Part shown: positions 1-10,000 of the stretch, in pieces
Layout of the letters: every line of letters starts with the position of its first letter
Numbering within the stretch: position 1 is the stretch's first letter
Source of the DNA: Lenisia limosa
Taxonomy: Eukaryota; Breviatea
Direction: 5' to 3'
Length of the DNA stretch: 22,376 nucleotides
NCBI GenBank assembly: GCA_001655205.1
Contig: LPNZ01011290.1
Span: forward strand, 1 to 22,376
The notes under the pieces: generated by a model
Databases searched by the model: none
Told to the model about the DNA's origin: nothing
Seen by the model: only the letters and a program-made list of their open reading frames with translations
Program-made: the position numbers and the translations under genes

Positions 1-138
1 GGGGGGGGGGGGAGCTTTGCAAAGAGCAAGGTAACCAAAAAGGTGCCCTTAAAGGTGATTAACTGATTTTGTTGATACAATAAAAACGGTCATTTTCAGT
101 TGATCTTCCTGTACCCCCCTCCCCGTTTTATGTAGTAG

Positions 139-1399
139 TTTACGCCCATTCTCTGACGGGACTCTTCAACGTTGGCATGAAACCCACTTCCCTCACTGGT
201 TACTTCCGCCCCCCTCTGAAGGACACAGTGGGGGGCTTTCTTCACTCTGGTCTAGATTATCCAGAAATTCGTTCATTTGTGACTAGGGCTTCATCGGTTC
301 GAAAAATACCGGAACAACATCGATAGTTTTCGAGGATTGATAATCTTTTGTGTGCAGGTTGCATTCCTTGATGTTGTTCTCTCTAATGTTCTTTTTTGCT
401 GTGAAGAAATATCTATTTCAACGGCTTCGGTCACAAAAAACCTATTGTATTTCATTGTTGGGGGAAGCACGCAGAAAGCTGTGTACACAGAGTTGTAAGG
501 CAAATGAATGGGATTGTTAATATTATACTACGTAATCCAATACCTCTTATAAGCGTGANNNNNNNNNNNNNNNNNNNNNNNNNNNNNNNTATCTCTTATA
601 AGCGTGATGGTGTAGACGGCTTCCTGATACAGCCTTGTTTTTTTTTGTATTTCTCATTGCTGTGTGCATAATATGATTAATCATATCATATGGTAATGAT
701 ATAGTTTATGCAGATAGTAATAAATATTGTATATTGCATTTCACAGTGCAGGATGAACAGCCGCCCGGCTTGGAAATGGACATGTTGGCCACCACGATGA
801 TCAGATCCCCGCAGAACGCAAGCCCGTCACCCGAGAGGTGGGGCATTGTGCAATTCTGTGTGTTTGTCATAGTATCACCGGAATTACTTTGATATATTTT
901 CGAAAAAGAGTGTGAGGAGTGAGGGCCTGGGCTGGAAACCATGCTTTGTACTTTCATGTACTATATGATAACATAAAAGTTTGCACTTTATCGCAAAAGA
1001 AGATGTGGTACTGAAGTGAATATGCTCCGACCTCCTTTTTTTTTTTTTTTTTTTTTTTTTTNNNNNNNNNNNNNNNNNNNNNNNNNNNNNNNNNNNNNNN
1101 NNNNNNNNNNNNNNNNNNNNNNNNNNNNNNNNNNNNNNNNNNNNNNNNNNNNNNNNNNNNNNNNNNNNNNNNNNNNNNNNNNNNNNNNNNTGGCGCGTCT
1201 GCGTAGCGCGCAAGAAAACGCAGTCTATTCGTCCCCCAAACGGACGTCTTGATGGTACCTTGGTTGTTGGCCAGTCTTTTATTTAATACATTCCATACTA
1301 CTCTACACCCTAACAACAATACAATCCTAGTACCATGCATTCTCCTTAGAGGAGAATTTCAGCAGCAATCCTATGGAGTCAGAGAGCTTAAATGGATAG
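139..1399 (+). CDS. 3' end of an unknown multi-exon gene (5' end not seen)
   Basis: I do not recognise this protein. Three + strand exons join in phase: 139-227 (after a pyrimidine-rich stretch ending tagtag; donor gtgggg; 2+87 nt), 752-837 (acceptor gtgcag, donor gtgggg; 86 nt) and 1363-1399 (acceptor atttcag, stop TAG at 1397-1399). The first exon reads YAHSLTGLFNVGMKP and continues to PPLKDT. The second begins DEQPPGLEMDMLATTM. The last ends SNPMESESLNG. The tail is rich in Ser, Pro, Asn and acidic residues and is probably disordered. Upstream exons lie outside the window. The 525-bp second intron contains the 1062-1190 gap, so an exon could be hidden there. The stop faces the stop of the next gene 102 bp away. 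Exon 752-837 is also open on the - strand, but only the + strand has both splice sites. Confidence 0.5.
284..341. mobile_element. Truncated MITE family A copy
   Basis: TAGGGCTTCATCGGTTCG followed by the family core (ATCGATAGTTTTCGAGGATT). The right half is missing. Confidence 0.65.
520..660 (-). repeat. Dispersed repeat E copy, split by a gap
   Basis: Reverse complement matches the copy at 15297-15405: AATGAGAAAT ..., a GGC-AAGCCGTC-like core, CATCACGCTTATAAGAGAT and GTATAATATTAA. The N run 559-589 splits it, and CTCTTATAAGCGTGA is present on both sides of the gap. Confidence 0.65.
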
Positions 1400-1501
1400 G
1401 TGATACTTCCATGATAAGTGCATCAAGTTGCGCTGTGAACAAGAATCAAACAGAATGAGCAATTCGGAAATGTGCGAAGAAAGTAGGAAACGCCACTGGG
1501 C

Positions 1502-4500
1502 CTACTCATTCAGCAGCTGGTCTGTTCGCTCCGAAGAAGTCAAAGGGACATCTTCCTCATAATCAACTTCCTCCCCTTCCATGTCATCACCAACTTCTTG
1601 ATCTTCGGGATCTTCTTGATTGTCTCCTTCCATGAGATACTCATCAGGTTCCTCCCATGTTCGTGATTCTGAGCAAGTCAATTATACTTATTCGGCTCTC
1701 TTGATGTAAATCTCGATGGAAAGGAGTTTGATGAAGTCAAAATTACAGCGTGAACTCAGGCAACACCCCGTTTGGACTTGGGCTTCACTTCGGTTCAAAA
1801 AAAAAGACTGAATTCTCGATAAATCTTAAACAAATATCGATATTTCACCGGTCTTTCTGTTACAAAGTGAAGCCCGTATGTGGACGAGTGTGGGACTGAG
1901 TAGATGGAGTACAAATTCATGCTTTGATTAAATTCACTTCCAACTAGTTGAGCTTCGGTTGGAAAAATAACGCTAACATATCGATAGCTTTCGAAGATTT
2001 ATCGAGAAATTCAGTGTTTTTCGAACCGAAGTGAAACCCTAGTCTCAACCCCCCCCCCCACCTTCAATGATATCCTCCTCCACCCGGGCCAGGACCTTCG
2101 GGCAGTCGAGATGCGCTTTGAGCTCGTCACTCAGGTTGTCGTAGATCACGTGCTCCCCCATGATGATTCGTTTCATCTCATCATGACCATTGATGCCCCT
2201 GAATGTCAGTGTCTGTTCACCAAGGTAATAGCTAGGACTTTGAATCTGTCGTCATTCTTACAATAGTTGCCCTAAGATTCTTCCTTTGAAATTTCAGATT
2301 TTGTTCATTAATTTTGCACTCGCTATATCCCCAGAGGGCTTCGCTTCGGTTCAAAAAAAGACTGAATTTCTCGATAACTCGATATTCTTCCGGTCTTTAT
2401 TGAACCGGAATGAAGCCCTACTTACTACCCCTTACACGAATGAAGATACTCTGGTTCTCCAGCTAGAAATGACCCCACCCTTACACGAATGAAGATACTC
2501 TGGTTCTCCAGCTAGAAATGAGCCCCTTGAATCCACGGTTGCTAACAGTGGACGACAAAGCATCGGGTGTTGTGGGGTAGTACTTGTGCCGAGTGGACTT
2601 CGGGCTGATTACGTGAGTTGGTTGAAGTATTTTGTGGTTATCTGGAGTTACGGGAGTAATTGTATGAAGGTCGGCGCTTAATATAACCTATGTCCACTAG
2701 TAATGTGATGTAATGAATGAGCCCCAGCAAACCAGATTTGCGCAAAGTACTGATATGGTTCACTGTTCTTGACAATGTTGATCTGAAAGGTCAATCTCAA
2801 AATCAGAACCAAATATTGTCGTTTATATGCTGAAGAGGCACGGGGGAAATCCATGTACAGATGCGGGAAAAGTCTTGACCTATTTTTGGGAAATCACATA
2901 GCAAATCAGTCAAGACTAATCCCGGTCACTGTACACCATTTACCCAAGAGGATATGAATAAGATAAAAAATACTCAAGAACATCTTCATTGAACATAAAA
3001 AGTCTCCCTCTCCTTTGCTGCCCCCCCCCCCCCCCCNNNNNNNNNNNNNNNNNNNNNNNNNNNNNNNNNNNNNNNNNNNNNNNNNNNNNNNNNNNNNNNG
3101 CTCATTGTCGTCGGTAATAAGACATAGGTCAATTCGCTTGGCCCTCTGGAAGATATAAACAACGATATATTACGACTAATACCGGACGGAAAAGCAATTA
3201 AACGAGTGATAAACAATGAATAATGATGTTCTACTGTATGAAGGTGGAATGAAATAAGGCAAGGAGCTCCACGTAGAATGTTGCTCCTGATCGGGTGTTC
3301 ATTTCCACCAACAGAGGGAAGTATTTTTAAGAGAGGTTGAAGGAGGCCCTAGTTTTGTCACCCAAGCAAACCATTTTATTCTTGGTGATCTTGATTGCGT
3401 GTGCCTTTTGCTTCTCAATCATTTTCCGTTTCTTGAACTCCCTTTTGCCCTTCGATGGGCTCTTAGCTGGACCGCCTTGCATAGAGGACTTCTCAGGAGT
3501 TGGATTGGGCTTTTCCTTCTGGATGGGTAACTTAACATTCTTATCATATCTCATATCTATCACATATAGTTGCCTTATAACGTGATTGTGCGGAAGGCTT
3601 CGGCCTGATACTTCTTTTCACTCATCATTCTTTTTTGAATGATGAAAAACGCTCACTGTATTAAGCATATGCCTGGTGTTCTCTTTGAATTCGGCGTCAT
3701 CCTCATCAGCAATGTCCCCCCATGACTGCCCAGCAACAAGAGGCCGTGACGCGTTCTCTTCCCTCCCTACAGCATGAGACTCAGAGAAAAGCTAAGGTTG
3801 AGAAGTTCCCAGAAGACGATATATTATACTATTTGAGATGAGAAATAAAAAATACGAGATATTAGATAATAGTATAATAGACGATATAGTCTGCACGTAT
3901 TAAATTTATTCATTCGCATTTTCATTTGCACCCCCTACGTTTTCTATCATCCTTCCTTGCTTCTGCTTCCCTTCGCCATTTATTTGGCCTGGGACGAGAG
4001 TTTCTAAAAGAACATTACAGAAAAAGGTTGTGCCAAGTTAACATAATGCGAGGTGACGAATTGGGTGCATGTAAGATATAAAGCATAAAAAAGAAGATGT
4101 ATCTCCACAAATCCATCTGGATATTGTTAACGCAACATTAAAAAATTAAATAAAAACGAAAAATTTTATATTTCTTTTAAGCTTTAATGTCCCCCCTAGC
4201 TCATATTCGTGATGATAGTTGCAGATTTCTCTCTTATCCCCCACTTTTTCGGGGATCTTGGTGCCAAAAGAGCCTCATCCAGAGGGTTCCGCTCCTGAAA
4301 GTCAGAACAAGACCAGAATAACTTATTGAAAGCGAATAGCTCTATTCCAAACAGCAGGTAGATTGGAACTCAATATTTATCTAATACAGATTTAATCATA
4401 TTAACGGCGGCGGCGGCGGCGGAGGGGGGGTATCATGTTTTCTGAGAAATCTCATAAACACGTTTAACCCCTCATAAGATAACACGAATGTACCCCCAGA

Positions 4501-5120
4501 AATTTAATTAGTAGTTATATTTTCTCTGATACCTTTTGTTCACTTCGGTCGTTTTGATGCCTGCCTGAATGTCCTGACCTATTTGGTCATAAGATTAGGA
4601 AAAATGGGTCAAGAGAGCGGATAAACAAAGGGTGAAGGAGATGTAGAAGAAGGGAGGCTAAACCCAAATGGAATAATCAACCAAACTCACAAATTACACG
4701 TGTTGCTTATCATGTATAGATATGATATGCGTCTGGTACGCAAATGATGCGCCCCCCACTCTAGTCCAAACTCACCCATCACCCTAAAATCCCAATTCAT
4801 GCCAAAAAGGTACCCATATACAATAAACTGGTAAGTTTTGACTGACAGAATTGGATTTGTATTCACCACAGTCAATACCCTCTATATTAAAACAAGGGCT
4901 CCGTGCAATTAATTCCCCGAAAAATTAATAGCACGAAGCCCAAATTAAAGCTCATAGTCAACAAACCTTGAGTTTGAAGAAGGGCGACTGTCCTGGCCCG
5001 ACCTCGTCCATGACCGATGCGAGGAGTCCAACGACCTTGACGAAACCGATCTAGAAGATGACGATGATCTTGAGGCGGAGGAGCGCGGCGGGTTTGAGGA
5101 TCCAGACGATCGTCGGTCAT
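1502..5120 (-). CDS. Unknown multi-exon gene: basic/disordered N-terminal half, acidic C terminus
   Basis: I do not recognise this protein. Exons in transcription order: 5120-4967 (proposed ATG 5120-5118, MTDDRLDPQTRR), 4564-4533, 4294-4245, 3762-3657, 3518-3362, 3286-3235, 3145-3100 (runs into the 3037-3099 gap), a possible exon 3017-2944, then 2782-2688, 2604-2485, 2231-2062 and 1668-1502 (stop TAG 1504-1502). All phases agree except around the gap and the possible exon 3017-2944. The N-terminal third is Arg/Pro-rich. The next part contains SWGDIADEDDAEF and then a Lys-rich exon (KGKREFKKRKMIEKQK). The C-terminal half reads like a folded domain (KYYPTTPDALSS, FKGLISSWRTRV, YYLGEQTLTFRG, NLSDELKAHLDCPKVL). 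The last exon is mostly Asp/Glu (EDPEDQEVGDDMEGEE). The join 3362 to 3286 uses a weak donor; without it the Lys-rich exon would end at a TAA (3329-3327), giving two genes. The true start may lie in or beyond the 5141-5278 gap. Confidence 0.62.
1778..1876. mobile_element. MITE family A copy
   Basis: Starts TTGGGCTTCACTTCGG and ends in the inverted AAGTGAAGCCC, with the internal CTCGATAAATC and ATCGATATT blocks of the family. The 8-bp flanks match at only 6 of 8 positions. Confidence 0.8.
1945..2041. mobile_element. MITE family A copy
   Basis: Diverged left end (GAGCTTCGGTTGG); good right end (CGAACCGAAGTGAAACCCTA); family core with TCGATAGCTTTCGAAGATTT. It begins within 20 bp of a splice donor. 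Confidence 0.75.
2334..2420. mobile_element. MITE family A copy
   Basis: GGGCTTCGCTTCGGTTC left end and TGAACCGGAATGAAGCCCTA right end. Slightly shorter core. Intronic, about 12 bp from the duplicated donor segment at 2432. Confidence 0.8.
2432..2522. repeat. 49-bp-period tandem duplication covering an exon end and its donor
   Basis: A 41-bp segment at 2432-2472 is repeated at 2481-2521 with a period of 49 bp. On the - strand each copy contains tttctag, the last 27 nt of an exon and the donor gtaagg. The upstream copy (donor at 2484-2483) gives the in-frame model. Use of the downstream donor would read straight into TAA. Confidence 0.85.
2853..2935. mobile_element. MITE family B copy (TA-flanked, CAGTGACC ends)
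   Basis: Inverted ends match CAGTGACCGGGATTAGTCTT read inward from the right side, with a diverged left end (TACAGATGCGGG). TA is present at both ends. Short length, no coding capacity and a TA target suggest a Tc1/mariner-like MITE. It sits in an intron of the acidic-tail gene. Confidence 0.6.
3569..3882. repeat. Two fragments of dispersed repeat E
   Basis: 3569-3612 matches the core of repeat E in reverse orientation (TTATAACGTGATTGTGCGGA). 3838-3882 joins its two ends without the core (TGAGAAATAAAAAATACGAG, then TAGTATAATA). The first lies in an intron, the second in the next intron upstream. Confidence 0.45.
4404..4430. repeat. CGG triplet run followed by a G run
   Basis: (CGG) repeated six times and then GAGGGGGGG, in an AT-rich intron between exons 4533 and 4294. 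Confidence 0.85.
4896..4941. mobile_element. MITE family C, short copy
   Basis: Ends GGGCTCCGTGCAATTAATT and the inverted AATTAATAGCACGAAGCCC with almost no interior. The same ends bound the longer element at 10710-10805. Confidence 0.55.
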
Positions 5121-5278
5121 TTCGCCCACTTCGCAGCGGGNNNNNNNNNNNNNNNNNNNNNNNNNNNNNNNNNNNNNNNNNNNNNNNNNNNNNNNNNNNN
5201 NNNNNNNNNNNNNNNNNNNNNNNNNNNNNNNNNNNNNNNNNNNNNNNNNNNNNNNNNNNNNNNNNNNNNNNNNNNNNN

Positions 5279-5861
5279 CCCTTTTTGACAACACACGATG
5301 GTTTGATAACCACCAAACAAAAAAAAAGCCAAGGCCAGTTGCTTCTGCAGCACGCATCCCATCACTCCAGTGTACTAATATACAATTACTCTGTAATATA
5401 GTATATTAATTACACAAAAAACCAAATAAACTCTGTTGGCTACAGCATATTTGAGAAACACGAGGGGGGGGGNNNNNNNNNNNNNNNNNNNNNNNNNNNN
5501 NNNNNNNNNNNNNNNNNNNNNNNNNNNNNNNNNNNNNNNNNNNNNNNNGTTACTACCTAGGGGATTTGCCTTTGAGCGCTCCTTGTTAACTCGAGCTAAT
5601 GGAGGGGGGGTAACCAAACGAGATTGAAAAGGAATAAGACAATAGATTGGGGCGGAATGCTAGGATGAGAGGATACTATTCAAAACATGAAATATGGAAA
5701 GACAATGGTAATATCAAACAAAACGGTGATACATCATTAATACAACATTAAACTATCATTATACTAGCTATATGATATGTTTGTAAAAAAAAAAATAGAA
5801 AAATATGCATACTACTTCGTCTCAATAGAGTTGACAGTATTTCGTTAGATTGATTGGATTC
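5279..5861. other. Spacer between two - strand genes, one gap
   Basis: AT-rich sequence with a gap at 5473-5548 next to a G run. One short possible - strand exon, about 5588-5550 (acceptor ccattag, RVNKERSKANPLG, donor gtagta), could link the flanking genes, but I could not place it in phase. Confidence 0.3.
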
Positions 5862-6669
5862 TTACAACAACGCATCATTTATCATGCCACATACAATGGG
5901 GGCTTGACAAGGGCTTGTCCAAAAGGTGGCCCCGGTCCTTGGACGGTGAGCCTGGGGGTGAGAAGGGTGGAATACTCAAGAGAAAGAATGATGGTTATAA
6001 AATAGAAAGCTGTATTAAAATCAAAACGTTTGGCAGGGGTTGGGCAGATAGAGCGGCCAAATAAGGATATATTCAAAAAGGTCAGGACCACTATCACGAT
6101 GATATTAGGATCCTGATGATAGAATAATGGAACCAGGGAGATTACAAAGGTGAAAGCAAGATTTAAGGGCTAAACATCAAAATAAAAGACATGGCTTATG
6201 CACGAAGGATAGCAAACAACCACCCACAAGCGTCTGAAAGAGGCCGATCGAGGAGGTGTGGTCGGCTTGACTTATCTGTTTTGTTAGAACTTCCCTCTTG
6301 AGGTGTTTATACCAATACTCTTCTCCAAGCTTGGAAGGCATAAACCCAAACACCCCGCTTACGTGGGGAGCCACTGATGATGGAATCGAGGCTCTGTAGA
6401 TGTGAGACTATAAACAGGGAGAAGGGCACTGTATCAAATATGTCGCAATATCATTACTCTTCATTATCTACAGTATCTGAAAGTCAAGATAAATGTATTA
6501 TTGAAACAAAGCTAATAATAATAGTAATAGTAATAACAATAACAATAAATAATCATAATAATAATAATAATCCATGAGATTGAGAAAACCAATAAAGTGA
6601 AAGAGCATGAAAGTAAATGAGACAAGAAGTGAAAGAGCGTCAATGACAAACCTGGTCAAGAGGATTCAT
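5862..6669 (-). CDS. Small unknown gene, divergent from the GTPase gene
   Basis: I do not recognise this protein. Exons: 6669-6652 (ATG, MNPLDQ, donor gtttgt), 6407-6228 (acceptor tttatag, 60 codons, donor gtgggt) and 5951-5862 (acceptor acccccag, stop TAA). Phases are 0/0, giving about 95 residues. The middle exon reads SHIYRASIPSSVAPH, then GVFGFMPSKLGEEYWYKHLK and HTSSIGLFQTL, which looks like real coding sequence. The third exon is open in all three frames and contains strong donors (gtatgt, gtaaga), so the protein may continue into further exons toward 5549-5590 and could even join the gene at 5120-1502. The ATG lies inside an exon that opens at 6704 after a good acceptor, so a non-coding 5' exon probably exists upstream. 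Confidence 0.45.
6511..6572. repeat. AAT/AAC trinucleotide microsatellite
   Basis: Imperfect run of AAT, AGT and AAC triplets ending in a clean (AAT) stretch, within the intron 6408-6651 of the small - strand gene. Confidence 0.85.
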
Positions 6670-6704
6670 CTTGATCTCGTCTTTCGGGGAAAGCCCTGAC
6701 AAGG

Positions 6705-7046
6705 CTGAAGCAGGCGCCGCTTACGCTGAGTTTGGCTGTTTTAATCAGGTTGTAATGATTTATGTAACTAATTTGGAGCTCAGTGATTATCAGTGGGTAC
6801 TAAAAAAGGAGTGATCAAAAGGAGCAGATGGGGGAAAGGTGACAAGCAGAAATCAAGAAGATTTGAGCGGGAGGTCCTTCGGTTCTGAGTTCAATAACAA
6901 CAACAAGAGTAAATTTACAGCTGCAAATGGTAGAGAGAGAGGATTCAACCGGCGGAAAACAGTCACAAAAAAGGCGCGTAAGCAGATCTTTTAGATCTTG
7001 TATTAGCGGTTTTCTTCTTCGCTCCCTTCCTCTTTCTTTTTTGCAG
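6705..7046. promoter_or_regulatory. Shared spacer and 5' leader region of two divergent genes
   Basis: About 340 bp separate the first exons of the - strand gene and the GTPase gene. The right part looks like a + strand 5' leader: a donor gtaagc at 6978 and a pyrimidine-rich acceptor ending at 7046 (ctttcttttttgcag) define a 69-bp intron just before the GTPase start codon. The left part must hold promoters for both directions. I see no clear TATA box. Confidence 0.4.
6978..7046 (+). other. Probable 5' UTR intron of the GTPase gene
   Basis: Donor gtaagc at 6978 and a long pyrimidine tract ending in gcag at 7046, three bases before the ATG at 7049. The 69-bp length is close to the 64-bp first coding intron (7161-7224), which has a ctaac branch-like site at 7211. 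Confidence 0.5.
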
Positions 7047-7048
7047 CA

Positions 7049-10000
7049 ATGACAATGAATCAGTCAACCCCACAAAGAACGACGTCGGGAAAGCTTTTTG
7101 CGTCGACCCCGAACGTTAACCGCCAACGATCCACTGCCAATACCATCTCTACCAAGTCCAGTAGGCTGCTGGCGATAGGCTTAGACCAGAATTAGAGTTC
7201 TAAAGACCCGCTAACATACTGTAGTTCACGAGAAGATCCTCCACCGAGTCATACAGCTCTACGACAATGACAAAGGACTTGTCAATGCTGGAGAGTGGGT
7301 TGGGTTTTCTTCTTCTTTCTCCATTGAATCTCCTCTTGGATTTGAGAAATTAATATTAATTGTTTCTCTTGTCTTTAATTGAAAATATATATAGAGTTCT
7401 CTTGGCTGAGAAAATACCTTTTTTGAGAGTTCACCATTAGCTTCCCCATTAGCTTTAAGAAAGTATTCATCATCGAAGTTTCTTGATTTTTGTTGTTTTT
7501 AACCATCGTCTGTTTATAGCAAATATACTTGATTCCGAGTTTTTCCCTTTCGAAAATGTTCCATTTGAAGCGACTGGCCTGGGCTTTGTTTNNNNNNNNN
7601 NNNNNNNNNNNNNNNNNNNNNNNNNNNNNNNNNNNNNNNNNNNNNNNNNNNNNNNNNNNNNNNNNNNNNNNNNNNNNNNNNNNNNNNNNNNNNNNNNNNN
7701 GCTGATGGCTCCCTATGTATTGGTATTATGTCCATAGAGTTTATAATTTATGTTACTCCTACAGGTCCTGCAACCTCCACGTGGTTCCGCCGCGCCAGAA
7801 GATTCGAGTCATGATTATCGGCAACCACTCCTCCGGAAAGTCTTCCTTCATTAACTGGTATATCCGCGAGTCTCGACAGAAGACCGGCGTAGCTATTGAA
7901 ACGCAGCATTTCACCATGATTGTCTCGGGGCATCGTGACGAAACCCTGAAGGTTGGAGAGTGTTATGTTTCGGCTGTAGCTCAGTCTAATCCATTGTACC
8001 GTTGAACTCCTTCTGTTGTTTCAAAAGACGTAAAATATTTGTTGTGAAGATTTTGGAGAAATTCGTTTTTTTTGGGGGGTCATTGGGAAGCCTGAATAAT
8101 AATGAACTCATAACCATCAAAGTGTTTACATTTCAGGGACCTGCGACTCTCTCTCTTTACCCCTTCCTCAAATCGGTCGCCCATTTGAACGGTGTAAGTT
8201 GGCTTGCCTTGGTGTTTAATAGGTTTTCCTTTCGTAAACTGAGGATTGAAGCGTCGAGATCAGTGTTTGCTTCAAAACAGCACTATTAGAACTATTAGAT
8301 TCTTTTTCTTCTTACGATTCACTTTCCTTCTTAAAGGCGAAATTTTTAAGTTATTGATAGTACGATTAGACCGAAAGTAAAAGTCTAAATAATTCCCTGG
8401 AACCCAGGTACTACATGTATAATATGTCTAGATTACGAAAGTTTATGTGAGATTATGTTGTATTTCTCAGTAAGAGTAGAGTGCTCATCTCCATGACATG
8501 AGTTAAACCCCTAGGTTATTGAAAGCTTCCAAACAGAGGTGAGTCTCAGCAAAGAACAGGAGTTTTCAGACACGGTTTTCATTGACACACCGGGACTGTT
8601 TGATGCTCTTGGTGGGGGGGGGGGGCAGAGATGACACAAATGCTTTATATTCTCGTTTGGAACTGATTGATATCGATATTTCCGTATAGCCTGAAAGTCC
8701 AAAAGGTTATCAAAGTTAAATTCCTTTCACTTCAATGTATAAACTAATTGTACATTATGGCACTCACTTACATTTGCCAAAATAATGATAAATAAGTTCG
8801 TACTAGAATGAAATTCCGTAGTTCAATAGTTCTTTTTTTTATGGTGGAAATGCTACTCAAATCTAAACATGGGACTTGTTGTTTTTTGAAAGAACCTGTG
8901 CTTAGATTTTATCAGGACACCACTTATGCCCACGTCATGGCTTCGGNNNNNNNNNNNNNNNNNNNNNNNNNNNNNNNNNNNNNNNNNNNNNNNNNNNNNN
9001 NNNNNNNTCACATTGATTTTGGTGTTGAACTTGCATAACTGACATTTGCAGGTGATGTGAAGAACGGCGGATATGCGTTTGATGTGGAGCGAGTTCTGTT
9101 TACCCTTGCAGAGGAGGTAGACCTGATACTGGTCTNNNNNNNNNNNNNNNNNNNNNNNNNNNNNNNNNNNNNNNNNNNNNNNNNNNNNNNNNNNNNNNNN
9201 NNNNNNNNNNNNNNNNNNNNNNNNNNNNNNNNNNNNNNNNNNNNNNNNNNNNNNTTCGATTATTTGGCAATTTACCCTTCTTCTGTCTGTTTATGCGTTT
9301 CTTCTTTTTTAAGTTATTTTAACTCTTCCTCTCGTCACTTTTCTTTCATCGCTTTTATTAATTGTTTTTGCCTTCTATTGCTATTTATTATTCCATTCAC
9401 CTTTATTCTTTCCTTTCATCCTTTTAATTCACCTTTATTCTTTCCTCTCGTTTTTTTATTTCCATTCAGTTGGAATGGCGCTGTGCCACCGGACAATGCG
9501 GATTGTGGAGCACCTGGAGTCCAACCACCGTCAGAAAGTCCACTATTATCTCACCAAAAGTGATACTGTTAGGGGTTTATAGGAAAGGCTTTGGCTTGTT
9601 TTTAGATGAATGAATTCTTCCTCATTTCTAAAGCTTCATTTTTGTAAAAAAGAAGGGTAAAATCTCGATAGTTTTCGGAAGATTTATCGAGAATTGTCTT
9701 GTTTTGGAACCAAAAAAAATGAAGCTCTAGTTGTTCTATCATCTGATATGATATGTAATAATTATATAATATGGCTCTTTTTGGTGTACTTTTTCGATAT
9801 GCTATTTCTTGTCATTCAAAAAGCATGTCTTCATTGTACTCATTTCATGACACTCGCCGATTCTTTATGATCCAAGTTTCAAATATTAACTTTGCTGCAA
9901 AAAACTCACAGCCACCAGGTGCCAGACGCCCATGACCGCCAGAAGGTCCTTATTCAGATTGCGCAGAACCTCACGCATCACGTTCAAACCCAGAACTTCG

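Larger units (their letters stand above)
228..751 (+). other. Intron filled by repeats, with a short gap
   Basis: This intron of the first gene holds a truncated copy of MITE family A (284-341) and one reverse-oriented copy of dispersed repeat E (about 520-660). Repeat E is interrupted by the N run at 559-589. I see no exon with two usable splice sites inside it. Confidence 0.4.
1669..2061 (-). other. Intron carrying two family A MITEs
   Basis: The last intron of the acidic-tail gene. The donor (gtgggg) is followed after about 18 bp by one MITE A copy (1945-2041), and a second copy lies at 1778-1876. Together they make up about half of the intron. Confidence 0.55.

Noticed and set aside
752-837. 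- strand open frame (LSGDGLAFCGDLIIVVANM)
   Set aside because: It has no acceptor upstream, while the + strand has both splice sites and phase agreement with exons on either side.
3329-3562. Lys-rich exon ending at TAA as the last exon of a separate gene
   Set aside because: Kept only as an alternative: splicing from 3362 to 3286 gives a continuous frame in phase with the following exon.
4968-5140. + strand acidic frame and - strand Ser/Arg-rich frame suggesting an RS-domain protein
   Set aside because: Both are open, but only the third reading (- strand, MTDDRLDPQTRR) continues in phase through exons 4564-4533 and 4294-4245. The Ser/Arg pattern is the complement of GAx codons.
8887-8946. 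Possible extra GTPase exon after tatcag (GACACCACTTATGCC)
   Set aside because: Exons 8515-8611 and 9052 onward already join in phase and match the family spacing between DTPG and FDV. An insertion here would break it.
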